Assembly: GCA_030653935.1 (NCBI GenBank)
Contig: JAURYL010000041.1
Location: 1 to 48,677 of the forward strand
Length of the DNA stretch: 48,677 bases
From: Pseudomonadota bacterium
GTDB taxonomy: Bacteria > Pseudomonadota > Gammaproteobacteria > Burkholderiales > Thiobacillaceae
Direction of reading: 5' to 3'
Below are positions 1 through 7,982 of this stretch, piece after piece (the first letter of the stretch is position 1; the number at the start of each line of letters is the position of its first letter). The translations under genes and the position numbers were made by a program. The notes below the pieces were generated by a model. The model was given only the letters and a program-made list of their open reading frames with translations, was not told the DNA's origin and searched no databases.

Positions 1-138
1 CCGGAACACCTCGCACGGCCTATGCTTTGGGCTGGCGGATTCACCGCCTACGGCCAGGGCCGAAACCCTGGGTCAAATGCCAATGGCCACGACCTCCCGG
101 AAGACCTGGCGCCGCTGCTGGACGAGATCGAGGAATAA
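1..138 (+). CDS. C-terminal end of an unrecognised protein (partial)
   Basis: An open frame enters from the left edge and stops at TAA 136-138, giving 45 residues that end in an acidic tail (DLPEDLAPLLDEIEE). I do not recognise a family. A tyrosine-recombinase C-terminus would be attractive beside the tRNA, but I see no catalytic Tyr motif. Two intrinsic terminators follow directly, which supports this being the true 3' end of a transcribed gene rather than a chance frame. Confidence 0.45.
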   Translation, partial: PEHLARPMLWAGGFTAYGQGRNPGSNANGHDLPEDLAPLLDEIEE

Positions 139-151
139 CCCCACCTCCCTG

Positions 152-174
152 ACCGAGTGCAACACTCGGTTTTT
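152..174 (+). terminator. Intrinsic terminator 1 of a tandem pair
   Basis: An 8-bp perfect stem (ACCGAGTG / CACTCGGT) with a 3-nt loop is followed by a run of T at 170-174. It lies 13 nt after the stop codon of the upstream partial gene. Confidence 0.75.
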
Positions 175-175
175 C

Positions 176-202
176 AGCCCCGCTTCGGTGGGGCTTTTTT
201 TT
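176..202 (+). terminator. Intrinsic terminator 2 of a tandem pair
   Basis: The stem AGCCCC / GGGGCT with a short loop is followed by eight T at 195-202. It sits one base after the first terminator, so the upstream transcription unit is strongly insulated from what follows. Confidence 0.85.
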
Positions 203-223
203 GGCTGGCGAATGTGGTGAGGG

Positions 224-310
224 TGTAACCGTTACAGCCTGCCCGAGTGGGCGATTTCCTGCTTACCGTGAACGCTTACTTTTCGGCGTCCTGCTTACCA
301 TGTGCTTACC
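224..310. repeat. Cluster of GCTTACC heptamers and a small palindrome next to tRNA-Arg
   Basis: The heptamer GCTTACC occurs at 261, 293 and 304, with a one-base variant (GCTTACT) at 274, all in the same orientation. A perfect 6-bp inverted repeat with a 1-nt centre (TGTAACCGTTACA) lies at 224-236. The rest of 203-356 has no credible gene. The direct repeats are close to the 3' end of a tRNA gene, as expected for integrase arm-type sites, but this is inference. Confidence 0.45.
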
Positions 311-356
311 GTGATTTTTCCAGGCTTCCAGAAAACCGCGTAAGTGCTTGTTTTGT

Positions 357-433
357 TGGCGCGGTCGGCGGGACTCGAACCCACGACCCTCGGCTTCGGA
401 GGCCGATACTCTATCCATCTGAGCTACGACCGC
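357..433 (-). tRNA. tRNA-Arg (anticodon CCG)
   Basis: On the minus strand the sequence folds into a standard cloverleaf. The 7-bp acceptor stem is GCGGTCG/CGACCGC, the D stem GCTC/GAGT, and the anticodon arm TCGGC-CTCCGAA-GCCGA places CCG at positions 34-36. The T arm is GTGGG-TTCGAGT-CCCGC. A G discriminator is at 360 and the 3' CCA is encoded at 357-359. It reads the CGG arginine codon. Confidence 0.97.
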
Positions 434-550
434 GTTGTCTTGGTACTGCTTGGTGACCAGTTTACCTTTAGTCGCCTGCTTGACGTGGGTTCAGCGGCTA
501 CCCAAGTGAATGCCGGCGCATCAAGGCCGCGCAGAATAGCACAGCAACCT

Positions 551-579
551 TTCGGTCGGCAGGGCGTTGCTCTTATAAT
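551..579 (+). promoter_or_regulatory. Putative sigma-70 promoter of the cytochrome c5 gene
   Basis: A perfect -10 hexamer TATAAT lies at 574-579, about 38 nt before the start codon at 618. The -35 position (551-556, TTCGGT) matches the consensus poorly. Bases 434-617 contain no gene. Confidence 0.5.
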
Positions 580-617
580 CGCGCGGTTTTCTAACTTGAA
601 CAGGCCGAGACTTCGCC

Positions 618-1394
618 ATGTCCGATCACATCGTAATGACCAAAACCACGCCAAAGGATGTTTTGTTGGCTACGCTGGGCGGGTTGTTCGCGCCAGGGCT
701 GACGATTTTCCTCATTGTGATGTTGGTGTTGGGTGTACGGGCCGGCATGGGGACGCCGGATACGGCCCCGATGCTGGACAAGGCCGTGCGCGAACGCATA
801 CAGCCGTATGGTGTTTCCGTGGCGGTGGACCCGAATGCGCCGCGGGTTGAGCGCTCGGGCGAGGCGGTTTACACGGAGGTCTGTGCCGGCTGCCATGGCT
901 CGGGTGCTCTGGGCGCGCCGAAATTCCAGGAGAAGGGCGATTGGGCCAAGCGCAACGCGCAGGGCTACGCCATGCTGCTGGAGCACGCGATCAAGGGCCT
1001 CAACAAGATGCCGGCGCGTGGTGGTGACCCCGATCTTTCCGATATGGAAGTGGCACGAGGCATCGTCCATATGGCCAATGCCGCCGGCGCGAGCTTCGAG
1101 CCGGTGCTGAAGAAGGAAATTGAACCCAGCGCCGCCGACCTGGCACGCGGCAAGGTGGTGTACGCCGACAATTGTGCTTCCTGCCACGACACCGGTGTGA
1201 CCGGCGCGCAGAAGTTGAGCGACGCCGCAGCCTGGGCGCCCCTGCTCAAGCAGGGGAAGGAGTCGCTGTATGAAGCGGCGATCAAGGGCAGCTTCGGTGG
1301 TCCGGCCAAAGGTGGCAACGAGAAACTGTCGGATGCCGATACCAGAGTGGCCGTGGATTACATGGTGGCCGAGGTGAAGGCCGTCGCGAAATAA
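618..1394 (+). CDS. Membrane-anchored di-heme cytochrome c (c5 family)
   Basis: This 258-residue electron carrier has an N-terminal membrane segment at about residues 20-41. Two class-I cytochrome c domains facing the periplasm follow. Heme 1 is bound by CAGCH (89-93), with Met131 in a c5-type MPARGG loop as the likely sixth ligand. Heme 2 is bound by CASCH (186-190). The matching loop of domain 2 reads GGPAKGG, so the usual ligand Met is replaced by Gly and the axial ligand is unclear. c5-type proteins usually pass electrons to terminal oxidases or denitrification enzymes. The start is ATG 618; a second ATG at 636 is possible. A bidirectional terminator follows, so the gene looks monocistronic. 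Confidence 0.88.
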   Translation: MSDHIVMTKTTPKDVLLATLGGLFAPGLTIFLIVMLVLGVRAGMGTPDTAPMLDKAVRERIQPYGVSVAVDPNAPRVERSGEAVYTEVCAGCHGSGALGAPKFQEKGDWAKRNAQGYAMLLEHAIKGLNKMPARGGDPDLSDMEVARGIVHMANAAGASFEPVLKKEIEPSAADLARGKVVYADNCASCHDTGVTGAQKLSDAAAWAPLLKQGKESLYEAAIKGSFGGPAKGGNEKLSDADTRVAVDYMVAEVKAVAK

Positions 1395-1410
1395 GCGGGC
1401 GATACACCGA

Positions 1411-1450
1411 AAAACGCGGCCTGGGGTTTTTCCCCTCGCCGCGTTTTTTT
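1411..1450. terminator. Bidirectional intrinsic terminator between cytochrome c5 and rep genes
   Basis: AAAACGCGGC (1411-1420) pairs with GCCGCGTTTT (1438-1447), with an inner GGGG/CCCC stem. T and A tracts on the two sides serve both strands. The right arm runs into the rep stop codon (1449-1451). Confidence 0.85.
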
Positions 1451-3461
1451 ATTTCCCGAGCATGGCTTTCAGAGCGGAGAGTCGGCGGCGCCCCTCTTCA
1501 CGGCCGTCGCCATCCGCGGTTTTCGGGACGCCGGCGCGCTTGATTTCGCTCTGGTCGATCTCGCTGAGAAAGCGCGAGGGTTCGCAACTGACCATTTCGC
1601 CGCCGCGTTTGCGCTTGCCGCAATAAGTGATGACCAGGCCACGGCGGGCGCGGGTGATGCCGACATACATGAGGCGTCTTTCCTCTTCCAGGCGCGGGCC
1701 TTCAAGGCACTCCCGGTGCGGCAGGATTTCCTCTTCCACGCCGACCAGATAGACATAGGGGTACTCCAGGCCCTTGGCGGCATGCAGGGTGGAGAGGCGG
1801 ACGGCGTCGGGGGTTTCGTCCGAACGGCCTTCCAGCAGGTTCATCAGGGTAATGGTCTGGGTGAGGTCGATCAGGGTTTTGCCGTCCTCCTCGCCCTTCT
1901 TGCTCAGCCACTCGACGAATTCGCGCACGTTTTCCCATTTGGCGCGGGCGGCGCGCTCGTCTTCCGAGTCGTACAGCCATTCCTCATAGTGGATCGCGGC
2001 GAGCAGTTCTTGCAGCAATTGGCCGGCGGGTTCTTTTTCCGCGCGCTCACCGATGCGGTTGATGAAGTCGCAGAACGTCAACAGCGGTTCCAGTTGTCGT
2101 GGCGGCAGTTGCGTCTGGAACCCAGTCTCGAAGGCGGCGGTGAACAGGCTGATGTGGCGCTGTCCGGCATGGTCGCCAAGTTTTTCCAGGGTCGCGGCGC
2201 CGACACCACGGCGGGGCGTGGTGACGGCGCGGATAAAGGCGGGGTCGTCATCCGGATTGGCGATCAGACGCATGTACGCGGAAAGATCCTTGATCTCGGC
2301 CTTGTCGAAGAACGATTGGCCGCCGGAAAGCACGTAGGGAATCTTGGCTTCGCGCAGGGCTTCCTCGAACAATCGGGCCTGGTGGTTGCCGCGATACAGG
2401 ATGGCGTAGTCGGCGAAGCGGGTGCGGTACTCGAACTTGTGCGCGGAGATGCGCAGGGCGACGGATTCCGCCTCGTGGCGGTCGTCGCGGCATTGCACCA
2501 GTTCGATATGGTCGCCGAGACCGTGTTCACTCCACAGGTTCTTTTCGTGCAGGCGTGGATTGTTGCGGATGACGCTGTTGGCGGCCGCCAGGATGCGCTG
2601 GCTGGAGCGGTAATTCTGGGTGAGCGGGATGATCTTGAGGCCGGGATAGTCCTGCCCCAGGCGGCGCAGGTTCTCCACATCGGCGCCACGCCAGGCGTAA
2701 ATGGCCTGGTCGTCGTCACCCACCGCCGTGAAGCGGCCGGCTGGCCCCGCGAGCAGTTTCATCATGGCGTACTGGGCGCCGTTGGTGTCCTGGTACTCGT
2801 CCACCAGGAGATAGCGCAAGCGCCCTTGCCAGGTGGCCAGCGCTTCCGGGTGCTCCTGGAATAGTTGCACCGGCAGACGGATGAGGTCGTCGAAATCCAT
2901 CGCCTGATAGGCGCGCAGGGTGTCCTGGTAGGCCTGATAGGCGACCGCATACTGGCGTTCGGCTTCATCGGCCGCCGCTTGCAACGCGCCGCCGGGTGTC
3001 AGCAAGGCATTCTTCCAGTTCGACACCACGGCGGCGGCCTGACGCAGGCCATTCTTGTCCGTGGTTTTCAGGATGTCTGCGAGGATTTGCTGGGCGTCGG
3101 CGGCGTCCAGTACCGAGAAGCGCGGCTTGTAGCTGATGCGGCGGGCTTCATGGCGCAGGATCTGCAAGCCGAGAGAATGGAAGGTGGAGACCGTGAGCCC
3201 CTTGCCTTGCTTGCCGGGTAGCAACTCGCCGACCCGCTCGCGCATTTCCCGCGCCGCCTTGTTGGTGAAGGTGATGGCGGCGATATGACGGGCATCGATA
3301 CCGCACTCGGTGGCGAGGTAGGCGATCTTGCGTGTGATCACCCGGGTCTTGCCGGAACCGGCGCCGGCCAGCACCAGCAGCGGGCTGTCGAGATACTTTA
3401 CAGCTTCCCGCTGCTGCGGGTTGAGGTCGGCGAGGAGGTTGGAGGTCGCTAAGGGGGTCAT
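1449..3461 (-). CDS. rep: ATP-dependent DNA helicase Rep (UvrD/Rep superfamily 1)
   Basis: Rep is a 3'-5' helicase that helps replication forks past protein blocks. The product is 670 residues, close to the E. coli length. Superfamily-1 motifs are in order: Walker A (AGAGSGKT, about residue 33), Walker B with DEYQDTN (about 220), QNYRS, and C-terminal TLHAAKGLEYPYVYL and VGITRARR motifs. I chose ATG 3461; a TTG lies immediately upstream at 3464. Neither start has a clear Shine-Dalgarno sequence, because the terminator of the upstream cytochrome c4 gene ends only a few bases before them. Confidence 0.95.
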   Translation of the reverse strand: MTPLATSNLLADLNPQQREAVKYLDSPLLVLAGAGSGKTRVITRKIAYLATECGIDARHIAAITFTNKAAREMRERVGELLPGKQGKGLTVSTFHSLGLQILRHEARRISYKPRFSVLDAADAQQILADILKTTDKNGLRQAAAVVSNWKNALLTPGGALQAAADEAERQYAVAYQAYQDTLRAYQAMDFDDLIRLPVQLFQEHPEALATWQGRLRYLLVDEYQDTNGAQYAMMKLLAGPAGRFTAVGDDDQAIYAWRGADVENLRRLGQDYPGLKIIPLTQNYRSSQRILAAANSVIRNNPRLHEKNLWSEHGLGDHIELVQCRDDRHEAESVALRISAHKFEYRTRFADYAILYRGNHQARLFEEALREAKIPYVLSGGQSFFDKAEIKDLSAYMRLIANPDDDPAFIRAVTTPRRGVGAATLEKLGDHAGQRHISLFTAAFETGFQTQLPPRQLEPLLTFCDFINRIGERAEKEPAGQLLQELLAAIHYEEWLYDSEDERAARAKWENVREFVEWLSKKGEEDGKTLIDLTQTITLMNLLEGRSDETPDAVRLSTLHAAKGLEYPYVYLVGVEEEILPHRECLEGPRLEEERRLMYVGITRARRGLVITYCGKRKRGGEMVSCEPSRFLSEIDQSEIKRAGVPKTADGDGREEGRRRLSALKAMLGK

Positions 3462-3466
3462 CAATG

Positions 3467-3491
3467 AAAACGGCCCGCGCGAGGCGGGCCG
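3467..3491 (-). terminator. Intrinsic terminator after cytochrome c4
   Basis: On the minus strand CGGCCCGC / GCGGGCCG forms an 8-bp GC stem with a 5-nt loop, followed by TTTT. It lies 20 nt past the cytochrome c4 stop codon and only 5 nt before the rep start. Confidence 0.8.
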
Positions 3492-3510
3492 TCGTCAGGT
3501 GCTGTAGAGA

Positions 3511-4149
3511 TCAGCGCAGTCCGTTGACGTACTCGGCCACGGCTTTCATTTCCTGGTCGGTCATCTTCTTGGCGATGACCTGCATCATCTTGCCACCGTC
3601 ATTGGAACGGTCGCCGCTGCGGAAATTCTTCAGTTGGGTCAGCACGTACTTGGAATGCTGTCCCGCCAGGCGCGGGAACAGGGTGGGGATGCCGGCGCCG
3701 CTGGGGCCGTGGCAGGAGGCGCAAGCGGGCACGCCGCTGCCGGCATTGCCCCCTTTGTAGAGTTTCTGGCCTTCGGCGATCAGGCTGGCATCTTTGGCCT
3801 GCCTGGGCTTGGGCTGCTGAGCGCTGAAATAGGCGGCCAGGTTGAGCATGTCGTCGGCGGACAACTTGGTGACGTTGGGTGCCATGATCGCGTTCATGCG
3901 CGCGCCGGATTTGAACTCGTTCAATTGCTTGGCGAGGTATTCAGGAGACTGGCTGGCAAGGGAAGGATAGGCCGGACTGGTGCTGTTGCCGTCCGCCGAA
4001 TGGCAGCCCGCGCAGACATCGTTGACGATCTTCTGCGCCTTGGTCGCGTCGCCTTTTCCGGCGGTCGCTGGGGCGGGAGAGGTCGCCCAGCTGTTGGCCC
4101 CAAAAGTGGCGGCAAGCAGCAGGCCGGTAATCAGCGCGTGAAGTTTCAT
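3511..4149 (-). CDS. Cytochrome c4 (periplasmic di-heme)
   Basis: A 212-residue di-heme electron carrier with a cleavable signal peptide (residues 1 to about 22, ending near NSWA). Heme motifs are CAGCH (46-50) and CASCH (143-147), in two similar domains, each with candidate Met ligands (Met89 and the later GGKMM region). The start is ATG 4149 because AGGAGC lies 8 nt upstream and the signal peptide begins there; an in-frame extension to 4248 lacks these. It is divergent from engB, as in many betaproteobacteria. Cytochrome c4 usually links the bc1 complex to cbb3 oxidase. Confidence 0.93.
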   Translation of the reverse strand: MKLHALITGLLLAATFGANSWATSPAPATAGKGDATKAQKIVNDVCAGCHSADGNSTSPAYPSLASQSPEYLAKQLNEFKSGARMNAIMAPNVTKLSADDMLNLAAYFSAQQPKPRQAKDASLIAEGQKLYKGGNAGSGVPACASCHGPSGAGIPTLFPRLAGQHSKYVLTQLKNFRSGDRSNDGGKMMQVIAKKMTDQEMKAVAEYVNGLR

Positions 4150-4259
4150 CGTTGATGCTCCTGGGTACGAGTGGGTAGCATGGAAATCGCGGCATTCTAG
4201 CGGCCCGTTTGCTATCATGCCACCCTTTCGAGCGGGCTCCTGGGCCACAACATATCGCC

Positions 4260-4892
4260 GTGCTCAACGCAGCCTTCCATACTACAGTCGCGCAATTGCG
4301 CGAACTCCCCGCCGATAGCCTGGCCGAGGTCGCTTTCGCGGGCCGCTCCAATGCCGGCAAGTCCAGCGCCATCAATACCTTGTGCAACCACAAGCGGCTT
4401 GCCTTCGTCAGCAAGATGCCTGGGCGGACGCAGCATCTCAACTTCTTCCGCGTCGATGACAGCCGCTTTCTGGTGGACCTTCCCGGATATGGCTATGCGC
4501 GCGCGCCCAAGGATCAGAAGCATATCTGGCAGGCGCTGATCGGCGGTTACCTCGGTCGTCGTCCGCAATTGGCCGGGCTGGTGTTGATCATGGATATCCG
4601 CCACCCACTCACGGATCTGGATCGCTCACTGTTGGAGTGGTTTCGCCCCTCGGGTCGGCCGGTACATGTCTTGCTCTCGAAGAGCGACAAGCTGTCGCGC
4701 AGCCAGGCTTTACCGGTGTTGCGCCAGGTAAGCGCGGACCTGCTCGAATCCGGCTTCAATGCAACCGTGCAGTTGTTTTCCACACCCAAACGCGTCGGCG
4801 TCGAAGAGGCGGAAGCGGTGGTGCGCGGCTGGCTGGGCGTGCCGAAAAAAACCCCGGCCCAAGGGGAAGAGGCCGGGGCAAATTTGCCTTGA
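4260..4892 (+). CDS. engB: Ribosome biogenesis GTP-binding protein EngB/YsxC
   Basis: A TrmE-Era-EngA-EngB-type GTPase required for large ribosomal subunit assembly. G1 is GRSNAGKSS, followed by the conserved [10 protein letters not shown] switch, G3 as DLPGYGYA and G4 as SKSDKL. I prefer GTG 4260 (210 residues, beginning [13 protein letters not shown]) because this matches the usual family N-terminus. The frame stays open upstream to a TTG at 4209, which would overlap the c4 promoter region. Neither start has a strong ribosome-binding site. The 3' end of the gene contains an antisense terminator-like hairpin. Confidence 0.93.
   Translation: MLNAAFHTTVAQLRELPADSLAEVAFAGRSNAGKSSAINTLCNHKRLAFVSKMPGRTQHLNFFRVDDSRFLVDLPGYGYARAPKDQKHIWQALIGGYLGRRPQLAGLVLIMDIRHPLTDLDRSLLEWFRPSGRPVHVLLSKSDKLSRSQALPVLRQVSADLLESGFNATVQLFSTPKRVGVEEAEAVVRGWLGVPKKTPAQGEEAGANLP
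4845..4878 (-). terminator. Terminator-like hairpin on the minus strand inside the engB 3' end
   Basis: CCCCGGCC (4852-4859) pairs with GGCCGGGG (4871-4878). On the minus strand this is followed by seven T (complement of 4845-4851), which is the form of an intrinsic terminator. The same hairpin on the plus strand has only a weak T tract, so it may end engB less efficiently. No minus-strand gene ends here. Confidence 0.5.
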
Positions 4893-4997
4893 CCTTGCGC
4901 CAAGGCACCCGCTCAGGGAGGAGAAGCGGGAGACGAAACGATTCGTCTACCGCGATTGAGTCAACAAGACCGCGAGGGTTCCCGCTAGATTCTTTGG

Positions 4998-6155
<1,158 letters not shown>

Positions 6156-6167
6156 ATCAGGTGGTTC

Positions 6168-6328
6168 AGGAACGGGTACGAAATAACTTGACCATTCTGG
6201 CTGCACTGGCGGGCGCGCTGCCGCGTTGACGAACCCTTGCAGGGAGTGGCCATGCGGCGTGTTCGTCGTCTTGCCGCACATCCCGCCAGCACACCCATAA
6301 TTGCCCAAGTTATCCCGCACCCGTTCCT
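6168..6328. repeat. 161-bp long palindromic MITE-like element
   Basis: The ends 6168-6190 and 6306-6328 are inverted copies matching at 20 of 23 positions (shared AGGAACGGGT and ATAACTTG). Similarity of the two arms continues inward for roughly 70 nt each, around a centre near 6240. The whole element could fold into one long imperfect hairpin. It fills the hemB-PilZ gap and its right end reaches the stop codon of the PilZ gene. It has no open frame of note. Confidence 0.75.
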
Positions 6329-7062
6329 TAGATGTAGCGTGTCCGACGCTCCCGGTCGACACGGATGATGTAACGCTGAATCTCGGTTTCCACGCTCGGC
6401 GGCAGGTCAATGAACTGGCAACCCGCCCGGTGCGTGTGGCGGCCATTCTTCAATGTGATTTCGAACGTGGTGCAAACACTGAGGCTGAGCGCGAATTCAC
6501 CGGAACCAGGCAGGGAAATCCGGCAGCCGTGGAAGGTCTCTCCCGCAATCAGTTCGCCGCTTTCCTGGTAGGCCAGGATGCCGACGCCACCAATGCTGAT
6601 ATCCACCACCAGGGCTTCCAGCATGCCTTGTTCGGTATTGATCATGCATTTGACCGGATTGACCACCGAGGTGACCAGACGGTAGTACTCTCGCCGTTGC
6701 AGGCGCAACAACTCGCGCGGCATGGCGATCCGGAATGTCGGGTGATTCTCGTGGGTGGCGCGCTCGACTTGCCCGCAAGAGAATTGCACCCGTACCTGGT
6801 CGTGGGTGGTGGCGAAGGTGGCGTTGTTCGCGGCGAGAAGTTGGCTGTTCAGCTTATCATCCGGGCCGTAGCCCAGATAAATCGCGTCCTCCCTGGGTTC
6901 CACCGCGACAATGGCGGTCAACAGGAAATCCTTGCCATTCTCGCCATACGCCGCGACGATGCCTTTGTCCCGCATGACATCACGCAGGACGCGTTCGATT
7001 TCAGCGGGATGCCGCACCAGGTAGCGGTTGCTGTCCTCGCTGGTAAGTAGCTCTATCTTCAT
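6328..7062 (-). CDS. Cyclic-di-GMP-binding flagellar brake-type protein (YcgR-like, PilZ domain)
   Basis: A 244-residue cytoplasmic c-di-GMP effector. Residues 1-115 resemble the YcgR N-terminal domain. The C-terminal PilZ domain has the ligand motifs RREYYR (123-128) and DISIGG (154-159), matching RxxxR and D/NxSxxG. YcgR proteins slow flagella or act on other outputs when c-di-GMP is high. No flagellar genes are nearby. It is divergent from the N-acyl amino acid synthase cassette across 123 bp. The stop codon coincides with the end of the palindromic element 6168-6328. Confidence 0.88.
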   Translation of the reverse strand: MKIELLTSEDSNRYLVRHPAEIERVLRDVMRDKGIVAAYGENGKDFLLTAIVAVEPREDAIYLGYGPDDKLNSQLLAANNATFATTHDQVRVQFSCGQVERATHENHPTFRIAMPRELLRLQRREYYRLVTSVVNPVKCMINTEQGMLEALVVDISIGGVGILAYQESGELIAGETFHGCRISLPGSGEFALSLSVCTTFEITLKNGRHTHRAGCQFIDLPPSVETEIQRYIIRVDRERRTRYI

Positions 7063-7092
7063 GGTCGTATTGTATCGGGACGCGCGTGCTGT

Positions 7093-7121
7093 TTGAGGTC
7101 GGAAAGAATGAACTCTATACT
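7093..7121 (+). promoter_or_regulatory. Sigma-70 promoter of the FeeM-ThiF cassette
   Basis: TTGAGG (7093-7098), a 17-bp spacer and TATACT (7116-7121) make a good sigma-70 promoter pointing to the gene at 7186. The predicted transcript start is near 7128. Confidence 0.65.
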
Positions 7122-7123
7122 TC

Positions 7124-7150
7124 GTTAGGCATATTACGATTGCCTATAAC
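7124..7150. promoter_or_regulatory. Inverted repeat over the transcript start, candidate operator
   Basis: GTTAGGCA (7124-7131) and TGCCTATAAC (7141-7150) form an interrupted inverted repeat. It starts 2 bp after the -10 box and covers the predicted start site, where a repressor would block initiation. The regulator is unknown. Confidence 0.35.
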
Positions 7151-7185
7151 CACTTCAGCACACGCCATGGTAGGGAGCCGTATCA

Positions 7186-7974
7186 ATGGGAATAATGGAC
7201 CGTTTCAGATCCACTGGCCGGAGTTGGGCTAAGACTATCGTAGCCTTTGACTCGCCGCCGCGGTTGCGTGAGGTGGGGGGGCAGGTGGGTGAGCACGCGG
7301 CTGAGGCCGGTGCGCAGGTTACACGCGAGGATCAATTTAAAATCCGCTTGGCTCATAACGATGAGCGCACGAGGGACGCCAAGTTTTTTGTGGAAAAACG
7401 CTACAGTGAAGCCGGCTATCACGGCGCGGGTGCCGCGAAACGTAGCACCTGCCCGGAGAGCATCACACTGGCCACTTATCATGGCGATCACGTGATCGGC
7501 AGCATGACGCTGGGGTTTGATGTGGGCAACGGTTTGCTCGCGGACGAGCTCTACAAGGCGGAAATCGATGTGGTGCGGGCGCGTGGCGGCACGGTCGCCG
7601 AGATTACCAAGTTCGCGCTCGACACCAAGATGACCTCGAAGCGCTTCTTGGCCGCGATGTTCAATGTGGCGTATATCTATCTCTGCAACCTGTGGAGCTA
7701 TACCGATCTGGTCATTGAGGTTAATCCCGCGCATGCACCTTTTTACATCCGGATGTTGGGGTTTGAAGTGATTGGAAGTGAACGCATGTGTCCGCGAGTG
7801 CATGCGCCGGCCGTCCTGCTTTGGCTCAATCTCGTGGAGAAGCAGGAGATCATGCGCGCGGTCGCCGGGCACCATGAGCTTGCAAAGGAAAACCGCACGC
7901 TGTACCCCTATTTCTTCCCCGCTGAAGAAGAGGCGCGCATCACTGACCGCTTGCTCCGCGCGGAACCGAAGTAA
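7186..7974 (+). CDS. FeeM-like long-chain N-acyl amino acid synthase (GNAT/autoinducer-synthase fold)
   Basis: This 262-residue protein belongs to the acyltransferases that join acyl chains from acyl-ACP to an amino acid. Family features are IGSMTLGFD (about 105), GTVAEITKFALD (about 133-144, the conserved E-x-T/S-K/R-F segment) and NPAHAPFYIRMLGFEVIG near residue 190. Long-chain N-acyl amino acid synthases have been reported near PEP-CTERM/exosortase genes, and a PEP-CTERM gene lies 1 kb downstream. ATG 7186 has AGGGAG 8 nt upstream; ATG 7195 is an alternative. It is 8 nt ahead of a ThiF-like gene, so the two are probably cotranscribed. The amino acid and acyl chain cannot be read from sequence. 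Confidence 0.82.
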   Translation: MGIMDRFRSTGRSWAKTIVAFDSPPRLREVGGQVGEHAAEAGAQVTREDQFKIRLAHNDERTRDAKFFVEKRYSEAGYHGAGAAKRSTCPESITLATYHGDHVIGSMTLGFDVGNGLLADELYKAEIDVVRARGGTVAEITKFALDTKMTSKRFLAAMFNVAYIYLCNLWSYTDLVIEVNPAHAPFYIRMLGFEVIGSERMCPRVHAPAVLLWLNLVEKQEIMRAVAGHHELAKENRTLYPYFFPAEEEARITDRLLRAEPK

Positions 7975-7982
7975 GCCCGGCG

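Noticed and set aside
1716-2864. Plus-strand open frame of 382 codons opposite rep
   Set aside because: The minus-strand Rep helicase has all family motifs. This frame has low-complexity composition typical of a GC-rich shadow.
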